A stretch of 46,254 bases of DNA from CAZFYZ01 sp964523735 (GCA_964523735.1 CAZFYZ010000017.1:1-46254); one strand, 5' to 3'. Positions 8,065 through 16,283 are shown, counted from the stretch's first letter. Notes: generated by a model not told the origin, from the sequence alone. Program-made: numbers and translations.

Positions 8065-9279
8065 ATGAAGATCTTAGTTTTGAATAGCGGTAGTTCGTCT
8101 CTCAAGTATCAGTTGATCGATTCGGAGAGCGAGGAAGTCCTGGCGAAGGGCCTTGCGGAGCGGATCGGCGTAAAGGGAGGCGGCGGTAAGATCAAGCACG
8201 AGTCGTCCTCGAACGGCGTGACCGAGGTTAACGTGGACATGGGCAACCATGAGCAGGCCATGGACCACGTTTTCGAGTTGCTCACAGACCCCGAGAAGGG
8301 CGCCGTCTCGAGCGTGAAAGATATCTCGGCAGTCGGCCACCGGGTCGTGCACGGAGGAGAGAAGTTCGTTGACTCCACACTGGTGGATGACGCGATTCTC
8401 GCGGAGATCGACAAGGTAAGTGTGCTTGCGCCGCTGCACAACCCGCCGAACCTGGAGGGCATTCGCGCCTGCATGAGGCTGATGCCCGGAGTGCCGCAGG
8501 TTGCAGTATTCGACACGGCGTTTCACGCGACGATGCCGGACTATGCCTATACCTACGCGCTGCCTTACAAGTATTACACCGACTACGGCGTGCGGCGTTA
8601 TGGCTTCCATGGCACGTCGCATCGGTATGTGACTCGCCAGGCGCTGAAGATGCTCGAGGCTGAGGGCATGGACCCGGCAAAGACGCACATCGTGACATGT
8701 CACCTGGGCAATGGCTGCTCGATGGCGGCGGTGGTTGGTGGCAAAGTCGTCGATACCAGTATGGGTATGACTCCCGCTGAGGGGCTCGTGATGGGCACCC
8801 GCAGCGGCGACCTTGACCCGGCCATTCTGCTCTACCTGGCGCGCGAGTTGAAGGCCACCCCCGACGATATCGACAACCTGATCAACAAGAAGAGCGGGTT
8901 GCTGGGGGTCACGGGCATATCGAGTGATATGCGGGACGTCGAGCAGGCGGCGAGCGAGGGAAACAAGCTCGCTCAGCTTGCATTCGCGATCTTCTGCTAT
9001 AGAATAAGGAAGTATATTGGCGCCTATGCTGCCGCGATGGGCGGACTGGACGCGATCATCTTCACCGGTGGTATCGGTGAGAACAGCACCGCCGTTCGCG
9101 CGAAGATATGCGAGAACATGCAGATACTGGGGCTGGAACTGGATGCTGAGAAGAACCGCACGATGAGAGGCCCCGCCGACATCAGCGCCGAGGGAGGCAA
9201 AGCGCGCATCCTGCTCGTGCCGACCAATGAGGAGCGCATGATAGCTCGCGAGACGGCGCAAGTTGTGGGACAGGGTTGA
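8065..9279 (+). CDS. ackA: Acetate kinase
   Basis: AckA transfers phosphate between acetyl phosphate and ADP, giving acetate and ATP. The 404-residue length is standard. The N-terminal signature KILVLNSGSSSLKYQLID is intact, followed by GHRVVHGGEKF, PLHNPPNLEGI, FDTAFHATMP, RRYGFHGTSHRYV, HLGNGCSMAAV and the C-terminal FTGGIGENS, all expected for the acetate and nucleotide sites. The stop codon lies inside a perfect palindrome (9275-9298). Pairing with pta supports substrate-level phosphorylation in a fermentative or facultative metabolism. Confidence 0.97.
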   Translation: MKILVLNSGSSSLKYQLIDSESEEVLAKGLAERIGVKGGGGKIKHESSSNGVTEVNVDMGNHEQAMDHVFELLTDPEKGAVSSVKDISAVGHRVVHGGEKFVDSTLVDDAILAEIDKVSVLAPLHNPPNLEGIRACMRLMPGVPQVAVFDTAFHATMPDYAYTYALPYKYYTDYGVRRYGFHGTSHRYVTRQALKMLEAEGMDPAKTHIVTCHLGNGCSMAAVVGGKVVDTSMGMTPAEGLVMGTRSGDLDPAILLYLARELKATPDDIDNLINKKSGLLGVTGISSDMRDVEQAASEGNKLAQLAFAIFCYRIRKYIGAYAAAMGGLDAIIFTGGIGENSTAVRAKICENMQILGLELDAEKNRTMRGPADISAEGGKARILLVPTNEERMIARETAQVVGQG

Positions 9280-9314
9280 AACGTTAGAACGTTTCAACGT
9301 TTGAACGTTCAAAC
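9275..9314. repeat. Two abutting perfect palindromes over the ackA stop
   Basis: GTTGAAACGTT-AG-AACGTTTCAAC (9275-9298) is followed without a gap by GTTTGAACGTTCAAAC (9299-9314). The ackA TGA (9277-9279) is part of the first. Both are built from the GTTnnAAC word family also seen at 6786-6885 and 9855-9956. Confidence 0.8.
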
Positions 9315-9324
9315 AGCCGAAGGC

Positions 9325-9870
9325 ATGAAACTCGACCTTACAGAGATCGCTGTCAATCTTGGCAAGCGGATCAAGTATGATATAGACGAGCCGCCGATCA
9401 CGGATTTCGACGGCACGCTCACGTGCGTCTCCCCGATCAAGGGTGAGATCACGTTCACCAATTCCGGCAGGCACATAGTGGCGCGCGGGAAGTTCAGGAC
9501 GACTGTCGAGATCGACTGCACGCGGTGCCTGAGGCCGTTCAGGATGGACTTGGATCTTCCGATCGAGGAGGAGTTCCTGATCGCCGGGCATGTGCCGGAT
9601 ATGCCGGAGGAAGATATCGAAGAGGAAGAGGTCGAGGCCGAAGCCGAACCGATCTTCGTTGACAACCTCTTTGACCTGACAGAGCTTATCAGGCAAAGTA
9701 TCCTGGTCGCTGTGCCGATCAAGACGCTCTGCCTGGAGGAGTGCAAGGGCCTTTGCCCTCACTGCGGAAAGAACCTTAACGACGGGCCGTGCGAGTGTCC
9801 GCCGGACCAAGACCCCGGGCCGTTCGCGGTCCTGGAGTCGCTTATCGAAGACGAGAAGTTAGAAGGTTAG
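9325..9870 (+). CDS. yceD: DUF177 (YceD) family protein
   Basis: A 181-residue DUF177 protein, a family almost always encoded directly before rpmF and linked to 23S rRNA accumulation in some bacteria and plants. Expected cysteine motifs are present: CTRCLRPF in the middle and CKGLCPHCGKNLNDGPCEC near the C-terminus, plus a variable acidic stretch (EEDIEEEEVEAEAEP). The ATG at 9325 is preferred, with GAAGG just upstream; a TTG at 9301 lies inside a palindrome. The last codons and the TAG (AAGTTAGAAGGTTAG) belong to the repeat that follows, so the KLEG tail is repeat-derived. Confidence 0.88.
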   Translation: MKLDLTEIAVNLGKRIKYDIDEPPITDFDGTLTCVSPIKGEITFTNSGRHIVARGKFRTTVEIDCTRCLRPFRMDLDLPIEEEFLIAGHVPDMPEEDIEEEEVEAEAEPIFVDNLFDLTELIRQSILVAVPIKTLCLEECKGLCPHCGKNLNDGPCECPPDQDPGPFAVLESLIEDEKLEG

Positions 9871-9956
9871 GAAGTTTGAATGTTGGAATGCTGGGACCGA
9901 TCATATCGGTCTGGCTTTCCAACCTTCGAACGTTCAAACTTTCCAACATTCCAACA
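9855..9956. repeat. GTTnnAAC-word inverted repeat between yceD and rpmF
   Basis: The left arm (AAGTTAGAAGGTTAGGAAG, TTTGAATGTTGGAATG) and right arm (CTTTCCAACCTTCGAACG, TTCAAACTTTCCAACATTCC) flank a small perfect hairpin ACCGAT-CAT-ATCGGT. The right arm stops directly before the rpmF ribosome site. Confidence 0.7.
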
Positions 9957-9966
9957 GGAGACACAG

Positions 9967-10164
9967 ATGCCTCTACCGAAAAGACGACATTCAAATCAGA
10001 GGACACGACTGCGCAGAACGCACTACAAGCTGAACGTGCCGACGGTCTCTGAGTGCCCGCGCTGCCATGCGGCGGCTATGCCGCACCACGTGTGCCCATC
10101 TTGTGGGTTCTACAACGGCCGCATGGTGCTGGTCATCAAGGAAAAGCAGAAGAAGGCCGAGTAG
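9967..10164 (+). CDS. rpmF: 50S ribosomal protein L32
   Basis: A 65-residue basic protein of the large ribosomal subunit. It begins MPLPKRRHSNQRTRLRR, close to the usual MAVPKRRTSKSRTR pattern, and carries the zinc-ribbon pairs CPRCHAAAMPHHVCPSC. The ATG has AGGAGA seven bases upstream. Position between yceD and plsX is the classic arrangement that couples ribosome and membrane lipid synthesis. Confidence 0.95.
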   Translation: MPLPKRRHSNQRTRLRRTHYKLNVPTVSECPRCHAAAMPHHVCPSCGFYNGRMVLVIKEKQKKAE

Positions 10165-10200
10165 CTATCGACGCCCCCTGGAATGGGGGAGCGTGACGGC

Positions 10201-10286
10201 GCCCTCCACAGTCATCCCTCCCTATCCCTCCAGGTATGATACCTGGAGGGATAGGAATGATACCTGGAGGGATGACTGTGGAGGGC
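10201..10286. repeat. Nested CCTCCAGGTA palindromes before plsX, copy 2
   Basis: The outer arms (10201-10221 and 10266-10286) are 21-base perfect complements. Inside is a second palindrome (10222-10237 with 10239-10254) built on CCTCCAGGTAT, and a partial third copy (ATACCTGGAGGGAT, 10260-10273) overlaps the outer right arm. The element ends 15 bases before the plsX ATG. Confidence 0.85.
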
Positions 10287-10301
10287 TGAAGGGATTCGCG
10301 C

Positions 10302-11285
10302 ATGAAGGTTGCCGTCGACGCAATGGGCGGGGATTTCGCCCCTGCGGAGATAGTCAAGGGAGCAGTAGACGGAAGCCGGCTCCACGGCGTGGAAGTGATC
10401 CTCGTCGGTGATGAGAACCGGATCAGGAAGTTCATTCCGCCGGAATCTGTCAAATCCAGCAATATCAGCATTCACCACGCAGCGGAAGTCATCGAGATGG
10501 ACGAGCATGTAGATGCCGTCCGGACAAAAAAGGATGCCTCCGTTGTCGTTGCCGCGTCTCTGGTCGCTGAGGGTAAGGCCGATGCTATGGTCAGCGTCGG
10601 CAATACCGCCGCGGCGATGGCCGTTGCCACATTACGCCTCGGGCGAATCAAGGGGATCGATCGGCCTGCGATCGCGACCGTCTGGCCGGGTAAGACAGGC
10701 CCGACTATACTCCTCGATGCCGGCGCAGTGGCTGATTGCTCGGTTAAGAATCTGCTGCAGTTCGGGGTCATGGGCAGCCTCTATGCAGAGAAGATCCTCG
10801 GCCTGTCAAGCCCGCGCGTCGCGCTGCTATCGATAGGCGAAGAAGAGGGCAAGGGCAACGAGATGGTGCGGCAGACCTATCCGAAGATGGCCGCCAGCGG
10901 GCTCAACTTTGTGGGAAACGTCGAAGGCAGGCACCTACTTGCGGGCGAGGCTGACGTGGTCGTGACCGATGGTTTCACCGGCAACGTCGTGTTGAAGGCG
11001 GCAGAGGGGCTGATCGAGCACGTCACGCATCTATTTGAGGACGACCTGAGGCGTCACCCACTGAACAAGATCCCTATGCTTATGCTCATCCCTTTGCTCA
11101 AGCGCGTCAAGAGGAAGCTGGATTACAGCGAGTACGGCGGCGCGCCTCTGCTGGGATTGAACGGTATATGCATCATAGGCCATGGGAGATCCAAGGCTCC
11201 TGCGGTCATCAACGCGGTCAGAGCGGCAAAAGACGCCGTGAACGCACGCTTCGTAGAATCGATCCACCGAGCAGTTGTCGGATAG
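10302..11285 (+). CDS. plsX: Phosphate acyltransferase PlsX
   Basis: PlsX makes acyl-phosphate from acyl-ACP, the first committed step of phosphatidic acid synthesis in the PlsX/PlsY route, acting peripherally at the membrane. The 327-residue protein starts VAVDAMGGDFAPAEIVKGAV, with SVGNTAAAMAVATLRLGRI, IDRPAIATVWPG, ALLSIGEEEGKGNE, VTDGFTGNVVLKAAEG and a C-terminal GGAPLLGLNGICIIGHGRS, all typical. It heads the lipid genes of the cluster. The nested palindrome just upstream may affect its expression, but no FapR-type operator is obvious. Confidence 0.96.
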   Translation: MKVAVDAMGGDFAPAEIVKGAVDGSRLHGVEVILVGDENRIRKFIPPESVKSSNISIHHAAEVIEMDEHVDAVRTKKDASVVVAASLVAEGKADAMVSVGNTAAAMAVATLRLGRIKGIDRPAIATVWPGKTGPTILLDAGAVADCSVKNLLQFGVMGSLYAEKILGLSSPRVALLSIGEEEGKGNEMVRQTYPKMAASGLNFVGNVEGRHLLAGEADVVVTDGFTGNVVLKAAEGLIEHVTHLFEDDLRRHPLNKIPMLMLIPLLKRVKRKLDYSEYGGAPLLGLNGICIIGHGRSKAPAVINAVRAAKDAVNARFVESIHRAVVG

Positions 11286-11300
11286 GGAGATTGGGGCGAA

Positions 11301-12296
11301 ATGGGCAGAGTCAACAACTCAGGAATCTTGAGCATCGCTTCGGCAGTGCCGGACAAGGCGCTGACGAATGCGGACATGGAGAAGATCGTCGATACGAGTG
11401 ACGAGTGGATCCGCACGATGACCGGCATTTGCGAGCGCCGGATCGCCGATGAGGACAAAGCTACTTCAGATTACGCAGTCATGGCCGCTCGAAAGGCACT
11501 AGACCGGGCCGGGCTTCAGCCCGCCGACCTCGACCTTATCATAGTAGCCACATTCACCGGAGACAAACCACTGCCCTCGACCGCCTGTCTCGTCCAGGAA
11601 GCACTGGGGTGCAAGGGTGTGCCGGCGTTCGACCTCGCCGCCGCTTGCTCCGGTTTCGTCTACTCGCTGGCCACCGCGGATTCATTCATCAAGAGTGGAA
11701 CCTATAGGCATATCCTCGTAATCGGCGCCGACATGATTACGCGGATCACGAACTGGACCGACCGCGCGACCTGCGTTCTCTTTGGAGATGGCGCGGGTGC
11801 GGCCATTGTGGGACCGGTTGAGGATGGTCAGGGACTTCTCGCCTTTGAGCTGGGGGCGGATGGCACCGGATCCAATTCCCTTAGGATTGACGCAGGCGGA
11901 AGCCGTACGCCCTGCACTCCCGAGAACCTGGCGGAGCACATGGACAAGATCAGCATGGAGGGCCGCGAGGTCTTCAAGTTTGCGGTCAAGATCCAGGGCG
12001 AAGCGACCGAGAGAGTTCTGGCTAAGTGCGGGATGACGACCACTGATATAGACATGCTCGTCCCGCATCAAGCGAACATCCGCATTGTCGAGTCGGCGAT
12101 GAATCGCCTCGGACTCCCTGCGGAGAAAGTCTTTGTGAACCTGCAGAAATATGGCAACACGTCGGCCGCGTCGATTCCCATCGCTCTGGATGAGGCAGTG
12201 AGCGAGGGCAAGATCAAGAAAGGCGACACTATAGTCACCGTTGGCTTCGGCGGCGGGCTCACCTGGGCAGCGGGAGTGATGAAGTGGGTGTTCTAG
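11301..12296 (+). CDS. fabH: Beta-ketoacyl-ACP synthase III
   Basis: FabH condenses acetyl-CoA (or a branched acyl-CoA) with malonyl-ACP to start fatty acid chains. The 331-residue protein has the Cys-His-Asn triad: C116 in DLAAACSGFVYS, H256 in VPHQANIRIV and N286 in KYGNTSAASIPIALDEA. The N-terminal TSDEWIRTMTGICERRI is also characteristic. The gap from plsX is 15 bases and the gene overlaps fabD by 13, so it lies inside the operon. Confidence 0.96.
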   Translation: MGRVNNSGILSIASAVPDKALTNADMEKIVDTSDEWIRTMTGICERRIADEDKATSDYAVMAARKALDRAGLQPADLDLIIVATFTGDKPLPSTACLVQEALGCKGVPAFDLAAACSGFVYSLATADSFIKSGTYRHILVIGADMITRITNWTDRATCVLFGDGAGAAIVGPVEDGQGLLAFELGADGTGSNSLRIDAGGSRTPCTPENLAEHMDKISMEGREVFKFAVKIQGEATERVLAKCGMTTTDIDMLVPHQANIRIVESAMNRLGLPAEKVFVNLQKYGNTSAASIPIALDEAVSEGKIKKGDTIVTVGFGGGLTWAAGVMKWVF

Positions 12297-13234
12297 AGGC
12301 AAAGAAGATCGCACTCGTGTTTCCCGGGCAGGGATCGCAGGGCGTCGGGATGGGCAAGGAGTTGGCGGAGAGTTACCCGGCTGCGGCCGATATCTTCGCG
12401 CAGGCCGATTCGGTCCTTGGATACTCGCTTTCGGATCTTTGCTTCAGTGGCCCTGAAGACGAGCTGAAGCAGACCATCAACACCCAGCCAGCCCTCTACA
12501 CGACTTCTGCTGCGGCTTACGCGGCGCTCACATCACAATTCACAAATCAGAAATCGCCAGTTGCATGCGCCGGTCACAGCGTTGGGGAATACGCCGCTCT
12601 GTTTGCAGCAGGCGCAGTCTCGTTTGAGACCGGGCTGAAGCTTGTAAGGGCTCGCGCGCAGCTGATGCAGGCGGCGGCAGAAGCCAATCCGGGCGCAATG
12701 GCCGCGATACTGGGCCTATCGCCCGAGCAAGTGTCGCAGGCAGTCGCTAAGGCGGCTGATGCTGGGATTGTCGTTGCCGCGAACCTCAACAGCCCGATTC
12801 AGACGGTGATCTCCGGTGACGCTGCTGGTGTCGCGCGAGCTTCTGAGATAGCCTCGGAGATGGGCGCGAAGCGAGTCGTTCCGCTGAATGTCAGCGGGGG
12901 ATTTCACTCGCCGTTGATGCAGGTTGCTGCTGATGGGCTCGCGGGTCCACTGGCATCTGCTAGTATTGTTGATCCGTCGGTTCCCGTTGTGGCCAACTTT
13001 ACGGCGGACGCTGAGATAACCGCGGCACAGGTCCGTGAGAACCTTGCCAGGCAGATCACCGGCAGCGTAAAATGGGTCGATTCGGTGCGGAAGATGGTCG
13101 AGATGGGCACCGAGGTATTTGTGGAGCTTGGCTCCGGAAACGTGCTTGCTGGGCTCATCAAGAGGATTGCGCCGGAGGCTGAAGTCTATTCCGTTGGGGA
13201 CAGAGCTTCTCTTGAAGCTCTGGTTGCGGCTTGA
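12284..13234 (+). CDS. fabD: Malonyl-CoA:ACP transacylase
   Basis: FabD loads malonyl groups from malonyl-CoA onto acyl carrier protein. The 316-residue protein has the N-terminal VFPGQGSQGVGMGKEL, the nucleophile S99 in GHSVGEYAALFAAG, and H208 in NVSGGFHSPLM. The GTG start is supported by GGGAG seven bases upstream and by overlap with the fabH end, which suggests translational coupling. Near the 3' end a small perfect hairpin (AGAGCTTC-TCTT-GAAGCTCT) occurs without a T-run. Confidence 0.95.
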   Translation: MGVLEAKKIALVFPGQGSQGVGMGKELAESYPAAADIFAQADSVLGYSLSDLCFSGPEDELKQTINTQPALYTTSAAAYAALTSQFTNQKSPVACAGHSVGEYAALFAAGAVSFETGLKLVRARAQLMQAAAEANPGAMAAILGLSPEQVSQAVAKAADAGIVVAANLNSPIQTVISGDAAGVARASEIASEMGAKRVVPLNVSGGFHSPLMQVAADGLAGPLASASIVDPSVPVVANFTADAEITAAQVRENLARQITGSVKWVDSVRKMVEMGTEVFVELGSGNVLAGLIKRIAPEAEVYSVGDRASLEALVAA

Positions 13235-13242
13235 GGCCTGCC

Positions 13243-13272
13243 TTGACACGAGCAACCTCAGCCCAATAGAAT
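13243..13272 (+). promoter_or_regulatory. Internal promoter ahead of fabG
   Basis: TTGACA (13243-13248) and TAGAAT (13267-13272) are separated by 18 bases in the 102-base gap after fabD. It would allow fabG-acpP-fabF to be transcribed apart from the upstream genes. The leader contains a GGGGC...GCCCC hairpin. Confidence 0.65.
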
Positions 13273-13336
13273 AATGTCTGATTGTGGGGCAGCACAGTCT
13301 GCGCCCCGACGCACATATCCCAGAAGGAAGATACAC

Positions 13337-14086
13337 TTGCTACTCGAAGGACAAGTTGCGCTGATTACCGGCGCGGGAAGAGCGGGCAAAGGCATCGGTA
13401 GATCCATCGCCCTCAGGCTCGCGAAAGAGGGGGCGAAGATCGCTATCGCGGATTTCGTGCCTGAGGCGGCTGACGCTGTCGCAGCCGAAGTCAAAGAGAT
13501 GGGCGGGGAAGCTGTCGCCCTCTACGGCAGCGTGAGTGTGCCGGAGGACTGCGACAAAATGGTCCAGGGCGCGGTCGATGCGTTCGGCAAGATCGATATA
13601 CTAGTCAACAACGCGGGGATCACCCGAGATAACCTCATCATGCGTATGAGCGAGTCCGAATGGGACAGCGTGCTTGATACCAATCTCAAGGGCACGTTCA
13701 ACTGCACGAAGTCCGTAGCCAAGCTGATGATGCGCGAGCGCAAAGGCAAGATCGTCAACATGGCAAGCGTGATGGGGATTATGGGCAACGCCGGACAGGC
13801 CAATTACTCGGCCTCCAAAGGCGGCGTCATTGCCCTCACTAAGACGACCGCCAAAGAGCTCGGCTCGCGCGGCGTCAATGTGAACGCCGTTGCTCCTGGG
13901 TTTATCCAGACGGTAATGACCGAGGAGATGCCCGAAGAAGCCAAGCAGGGCATAGCGAACCAGATACCACTGAAGCGCCTGGGCACCCCGGATGACGTGG
14001 CCGAGGCGGTTCTGTTCTTGTGCAGTGAAGCGTCCAGCTACATCACCGGACAGGTGATAGCAGTGGACGGTGGAATGGTGATGTGA
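13337..14086 (+). CDS. fabG: 3-oxoacyl-ACP reductase
   Basis: FabG reduces 3-ketoacyl-ACP with NADPH in each elongation round. The 249-residue short-chain dehydrogenase has the nucleotide-binding TGAGRAGKGIG (11-21), NNAG (91-94), and the catalytic set S144, Y157 and K161 in NMASVMGIMGNAGQANYSAS-K. The TTG at 13337 is chosen over an ATG at 13274 because it has AGAAGGAAGA upstream and gives the usual N-terminus LLEGQVALITG. The preceding 60 bases read better as leader RNA of the internal promoter. Confidence 0.94.
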   Translation: MLLEGQVALITGAGRAGKGIGRSIALRLAKEGAKIAIADFVPEAADAVAAEVKEMGGEAVALYGSVSVPEDCDKMVQGAVDAFGKIDILVNNAGITRDNLIMRMSESEWDSVLDTNLKGTFNCTKSVAKLMMRERKGKIVNMASVMGIMGNAGQANYSASKGGVIALTKTTAKELGSRGVNVNAVAPGFIQTVMTEEMPEEAKQGIANQIPLKRLGTPDDVAEAVLFLCSEASSYITGQVIAVDGGMVM

Positions 14087-14149
14087 CGGAGGCTTGAGGT
14101 TGTGACCTCGAGCTTCTGACTTCTGACTTCGGAAACAGGAGGTGTTAGG

Positions 14150-14389
14150 ATGTCTACTACTCTGGACAGAGTGAAGAAGGTAGTTGTTGACAGGCTCAAG
14201 GTGAGCCCGGACGAGTGCACTGAGAATGCGTCGTTCGTTGATGATCTTGGCGCGGATTCGCTGGATGTCGTCGATCTCGTAATCGGTTTTGAGGACGAGT
14301 TCGAGGTACAGATACCGGACGAGGACGCTGAGAAGATCCAGACAGTTAAAGCAGCAGTTGACTACATCGATCAGAAGATCGCTGAGTAA
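14150..14389 (+). CDS. acpP: Acyl carrier protein
   Basis: A 79-residue acidic helical protein that carries growing acyl chains on phosphopantetheine. The attachment serine is S37 in the conserved DDLGADSLDVVDLVIGFED. A near-perfect ribosome site, AGGAGGT, lies six bases before the ATG, as expected for a very abundant protein. Its prosthetic group derives from CoA, whose synthesis needs the coaD gene upstream. Confidence 0.97.
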   Translation: MSTTLDRVKKVVVDRLKVSPDECTENASFVDDLGADSLDVVDLVIGFEDEFEVQIPDEDAEKIQTVKAAVDYIDQKIAE

Positions 14390-14403
14390 GCCGAGCAGAC
14401 TCA

Positions 14404-14478
14404 ATCACGAAAGCACGAAATACGGGAAAGCACGAAATCACCTTTCTGTGTTTGCTCCCCTTTTCGTGCTTTCGTGAT
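14404..14478. repeat. CGAAAGCACGAAA-word hairpin between acpP and fabF
   Basis: ATCACGAAAGCACGAAA (14404-14420) and its exact complement (14462-14478) form a 17-bp stem around a 41-base loop that contains further copies of GAAAGCACGAAA. A related element lies between the chaperonin and grpE genes (38803-38894). Confidence 0.75.
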
Positions 14479-14525
14479 AAGATGACGGTCGCTTGTTTCA
14501 GTCGATGGACATGGCAGAGGGCTGA

Positions 14526-15764
14526 ATGCAGGATAGAAGAGTTGTGGTAACCGGCCTTGGGGCGATTACGCCTCTAGGCAAGACGGTTGATGAATACTGG
14601 AGTGCGATCATCGAGTGCAAGAACGGGATTGGCCCGATCACGCACTTTGACGCGTCGCAGCACTCCACAAAGATAGCTGCCGAGGTCAAAGACTTCGACC
14701 CCAGCGAGTATATGGACGCCAAAGAGGCGCGGCGGATGGACAAGTTCACCCAGTTCGCCGCCGCCACGGCCAAGACTGCCTTGGAGGACAGTGGGCTCGT
14801 CATCAACGACGAGAACGCGCCCAGGGTCGGCGTACTGGTCAGCTCGGGTATCGGCGGAACAGAGACCTGGGAGACCCAGCAGCATGTCATTGACGCCAGC
14901 GGTCCGCGCCGGGTGAGCCCGTTCTTCGTGCCGATGCTGATCACGAATATGGCGAGCGGAGTTATCGCGATACAGTCCGGGGCCAAAGGGCCAAACATGG
15001 CCGTTGTGACCGCGTGCGCAAGCTCCAGCCATTCGATGGGCGAGGCGTGGCATATGATCAGGCGCGACGATGCGGATGTCATGATTGCAGGCGGTGCCGA
15101 AGCTGCGATCAGGCCGCTCTCGTACGCCGGATTCTGCTCCATGAAGGCAGTTTCGAGCCGCAACGATGACCCGGAGCATGCCAGCCGTCCGTTCGACAAA
15201 GATCGAGACGGGTTCGTGATGGGAGAGGGCTCGGGCGTTCTCGTTCTTGAGGAACTGGAGCATGCCAAGGCCAGAGGCGCGAAGATATACGCTGAGTTGG
15301 TCGGCTATGGCTTGTCGGCAGACGCGTATGATATGGTCGCGATCAACTTCGAGGGCGCGGCACGGAGTATGGCTGGTGCGTTGAGAAGCGCGAAAATCAC
15401 GGCGGACAAGATCGACTACGTCAATGCTCACGGAACCTCGACGCCCGTTGGTGACCCCGAGGAAACCAAGGCCATCAAAAAGGCGTTGGGCGATCACGCC
15501 TACAAGGTTCCCGTCAGCTCGACCAAGTCGATGATCGGCCACTTGCTTGGGGCTGCGGGCGCGGTTGAGAGCATCGCCTGTATCAAGGCGATCAATGAAG
15601 GAATCGTTCCGCCGACTCGCAACCAGTTCGAGCGCGACCCGGCCTGCGATCTTGACTACGTTCCGAACGAGGCTCGGGAAGTGAAGGTCGAGTACGCCCT
15701 GAACAACTCGTTCGGCTTCGGCGGGCAGAACGCGACGCTGGTATTCAAGAGGTTCGCTGGCTGA
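14526..15764 (+). CDS. fabF: Beta-ketoacyl-ACP synthase II
   Basis: FabF elongates acyl-ACP with malonyl-ACP. The 412-residue protein has the Cys-His-His triad with lysine: C164 in VVTACASSSHSMGEA, H302 in YVNAHGTSTPVGD, K334 and H339 in SSTKSMIGHLLGAAG. The start RRVVVTGLGAITPLG is typical. It closes the fatty acid cluster; no fabZ or fabI is present in the window, so dehydratase and enoyl reductase genes must be elsewhere. GAGGG lies a few bases before the ATG. Confidence 0.96.
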   Translation: MQDRRVVVTGLGAITPLGKTVDEYWSAIIECKNGIGPITHFDASQHSTKIAAEVKDFDPSEYMDAKEARRMDKFTQFAAATAKTALEDSGLVINDENAPRVGVLVSSGIGGTETWETQQHVIDASGPRRVSPFFVPMLITNMASGVIAIQSGAKGPNMAVVTACASSSHSMGEAWHMIRRDDADVMIAGGAEAAIRPLSYAGFCSMKAVSSRNDDPEHASRPFDKDRDGFVMGEGSGVLVLEELEHAKARGAKIYAELVGYGLSADAYDMVAINFEGAARSMAGALRSAKITADKIDYVNAHGTSTPVGDPEETKAIKKALGDHAYKVPVSSTKSMIGHLLGAAGAVESIACIKAINEGIVPPTRNQFERDPACDLDYVPNEAREVKVEYALNNSFGFGGQNATLVFKRFAG

Positions 15765-15794
15765 CCTGAGGACGCCGGCTATCTGGAGCAGATG

Positions 15795-16280
15795 ATGGAG
15801 AAGCAGTCCTTCTCACTATCGAGCGCTTCCGAGAGGCGTTGGCAACTTGCGAACGGGCTGTTCTACGTCGCCCTCGCCTTGCTCGCGTTGCTGTGTGACC
15901 ACCGTAAGGGAGCGCAGGTCATCTGGGCGGTGGCTCTGGTCGTTGCTCTTGTAGTGCTTATCCTGCGCTACATCGCGGACAAATCCCGTCTGCTCGAGAT
16001 CACAGACCGTGGACTCACCGAAGTGACCAGACTGCCACACAAAGTTCTGACAGTGCTGTGGGATCAAATCAGTTCGGTTCGATTGCAGCAGGGACCGACG
16101 TTTGAGAGTCGGGAGGTGGCACCGGTTAGTGCTTGGATCAATGACTCGCGACGACACGTGATCACAGTGCCCGCAGTGTGTCCAGACTCTGAGAGGATAG
16201 TCCAAATCCTAAGGCAGCGGCTGCCGGATGAGGTCTTTCAGCGCGTTGACTATCGCGGACGGGCCATCCAGAGTCAATGA
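15795..16280 (+). CDS. Two-helix membrane protein with a PH-like C-terminal domain
   Basis: About 161 residues. Two hydrophobic segments (about 20-36 and 42-58) are followed by a soluble domain with strand pattern LLEITDRGLTEVTRLPHKV, LTVLWDQISSVRLQQ, then a helix ERIVQILRQRLP. This layout resembles bacterial PH-domain membrane proteins. The second of two adjacent ATGs is preferred because GGAG lies six bases upstream. It follows fabF by 30 bases and may be co-transcribed. The same reading frame resumes after its stop with what looks like a paralogous tail. Function unknown. Confidence 0.6.
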   Translation: MEKQSFSLSSASERRWQLANGLFYVALALLALLCDHRKGAQVIWAVALVVALVVLILRYIADKSRLLEITDRGLTEVTRLPHKVLTVLWDQISSVRLQQGPTFESREVAPVSAWINDSRRHVITVPAVCPDSERIVQILRQRLPDEVFQRVDYRGRAIQSQ

Positions 16281-16283
16281 TAG

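Noticed and set aside
8074..9810. A 578-codon open frame antisense to ackA and yceD
   Set aside because: It spans two well-identified genes on the other strand and the repeat between them, and shows no domain or ribosome site.
5151..10286. CRISPR array
   Set aside because: The repeated words are short, lie in separate intergenic gaps, form palindromes and lack uniform repeat and spacer lengths; no cas genes are present.
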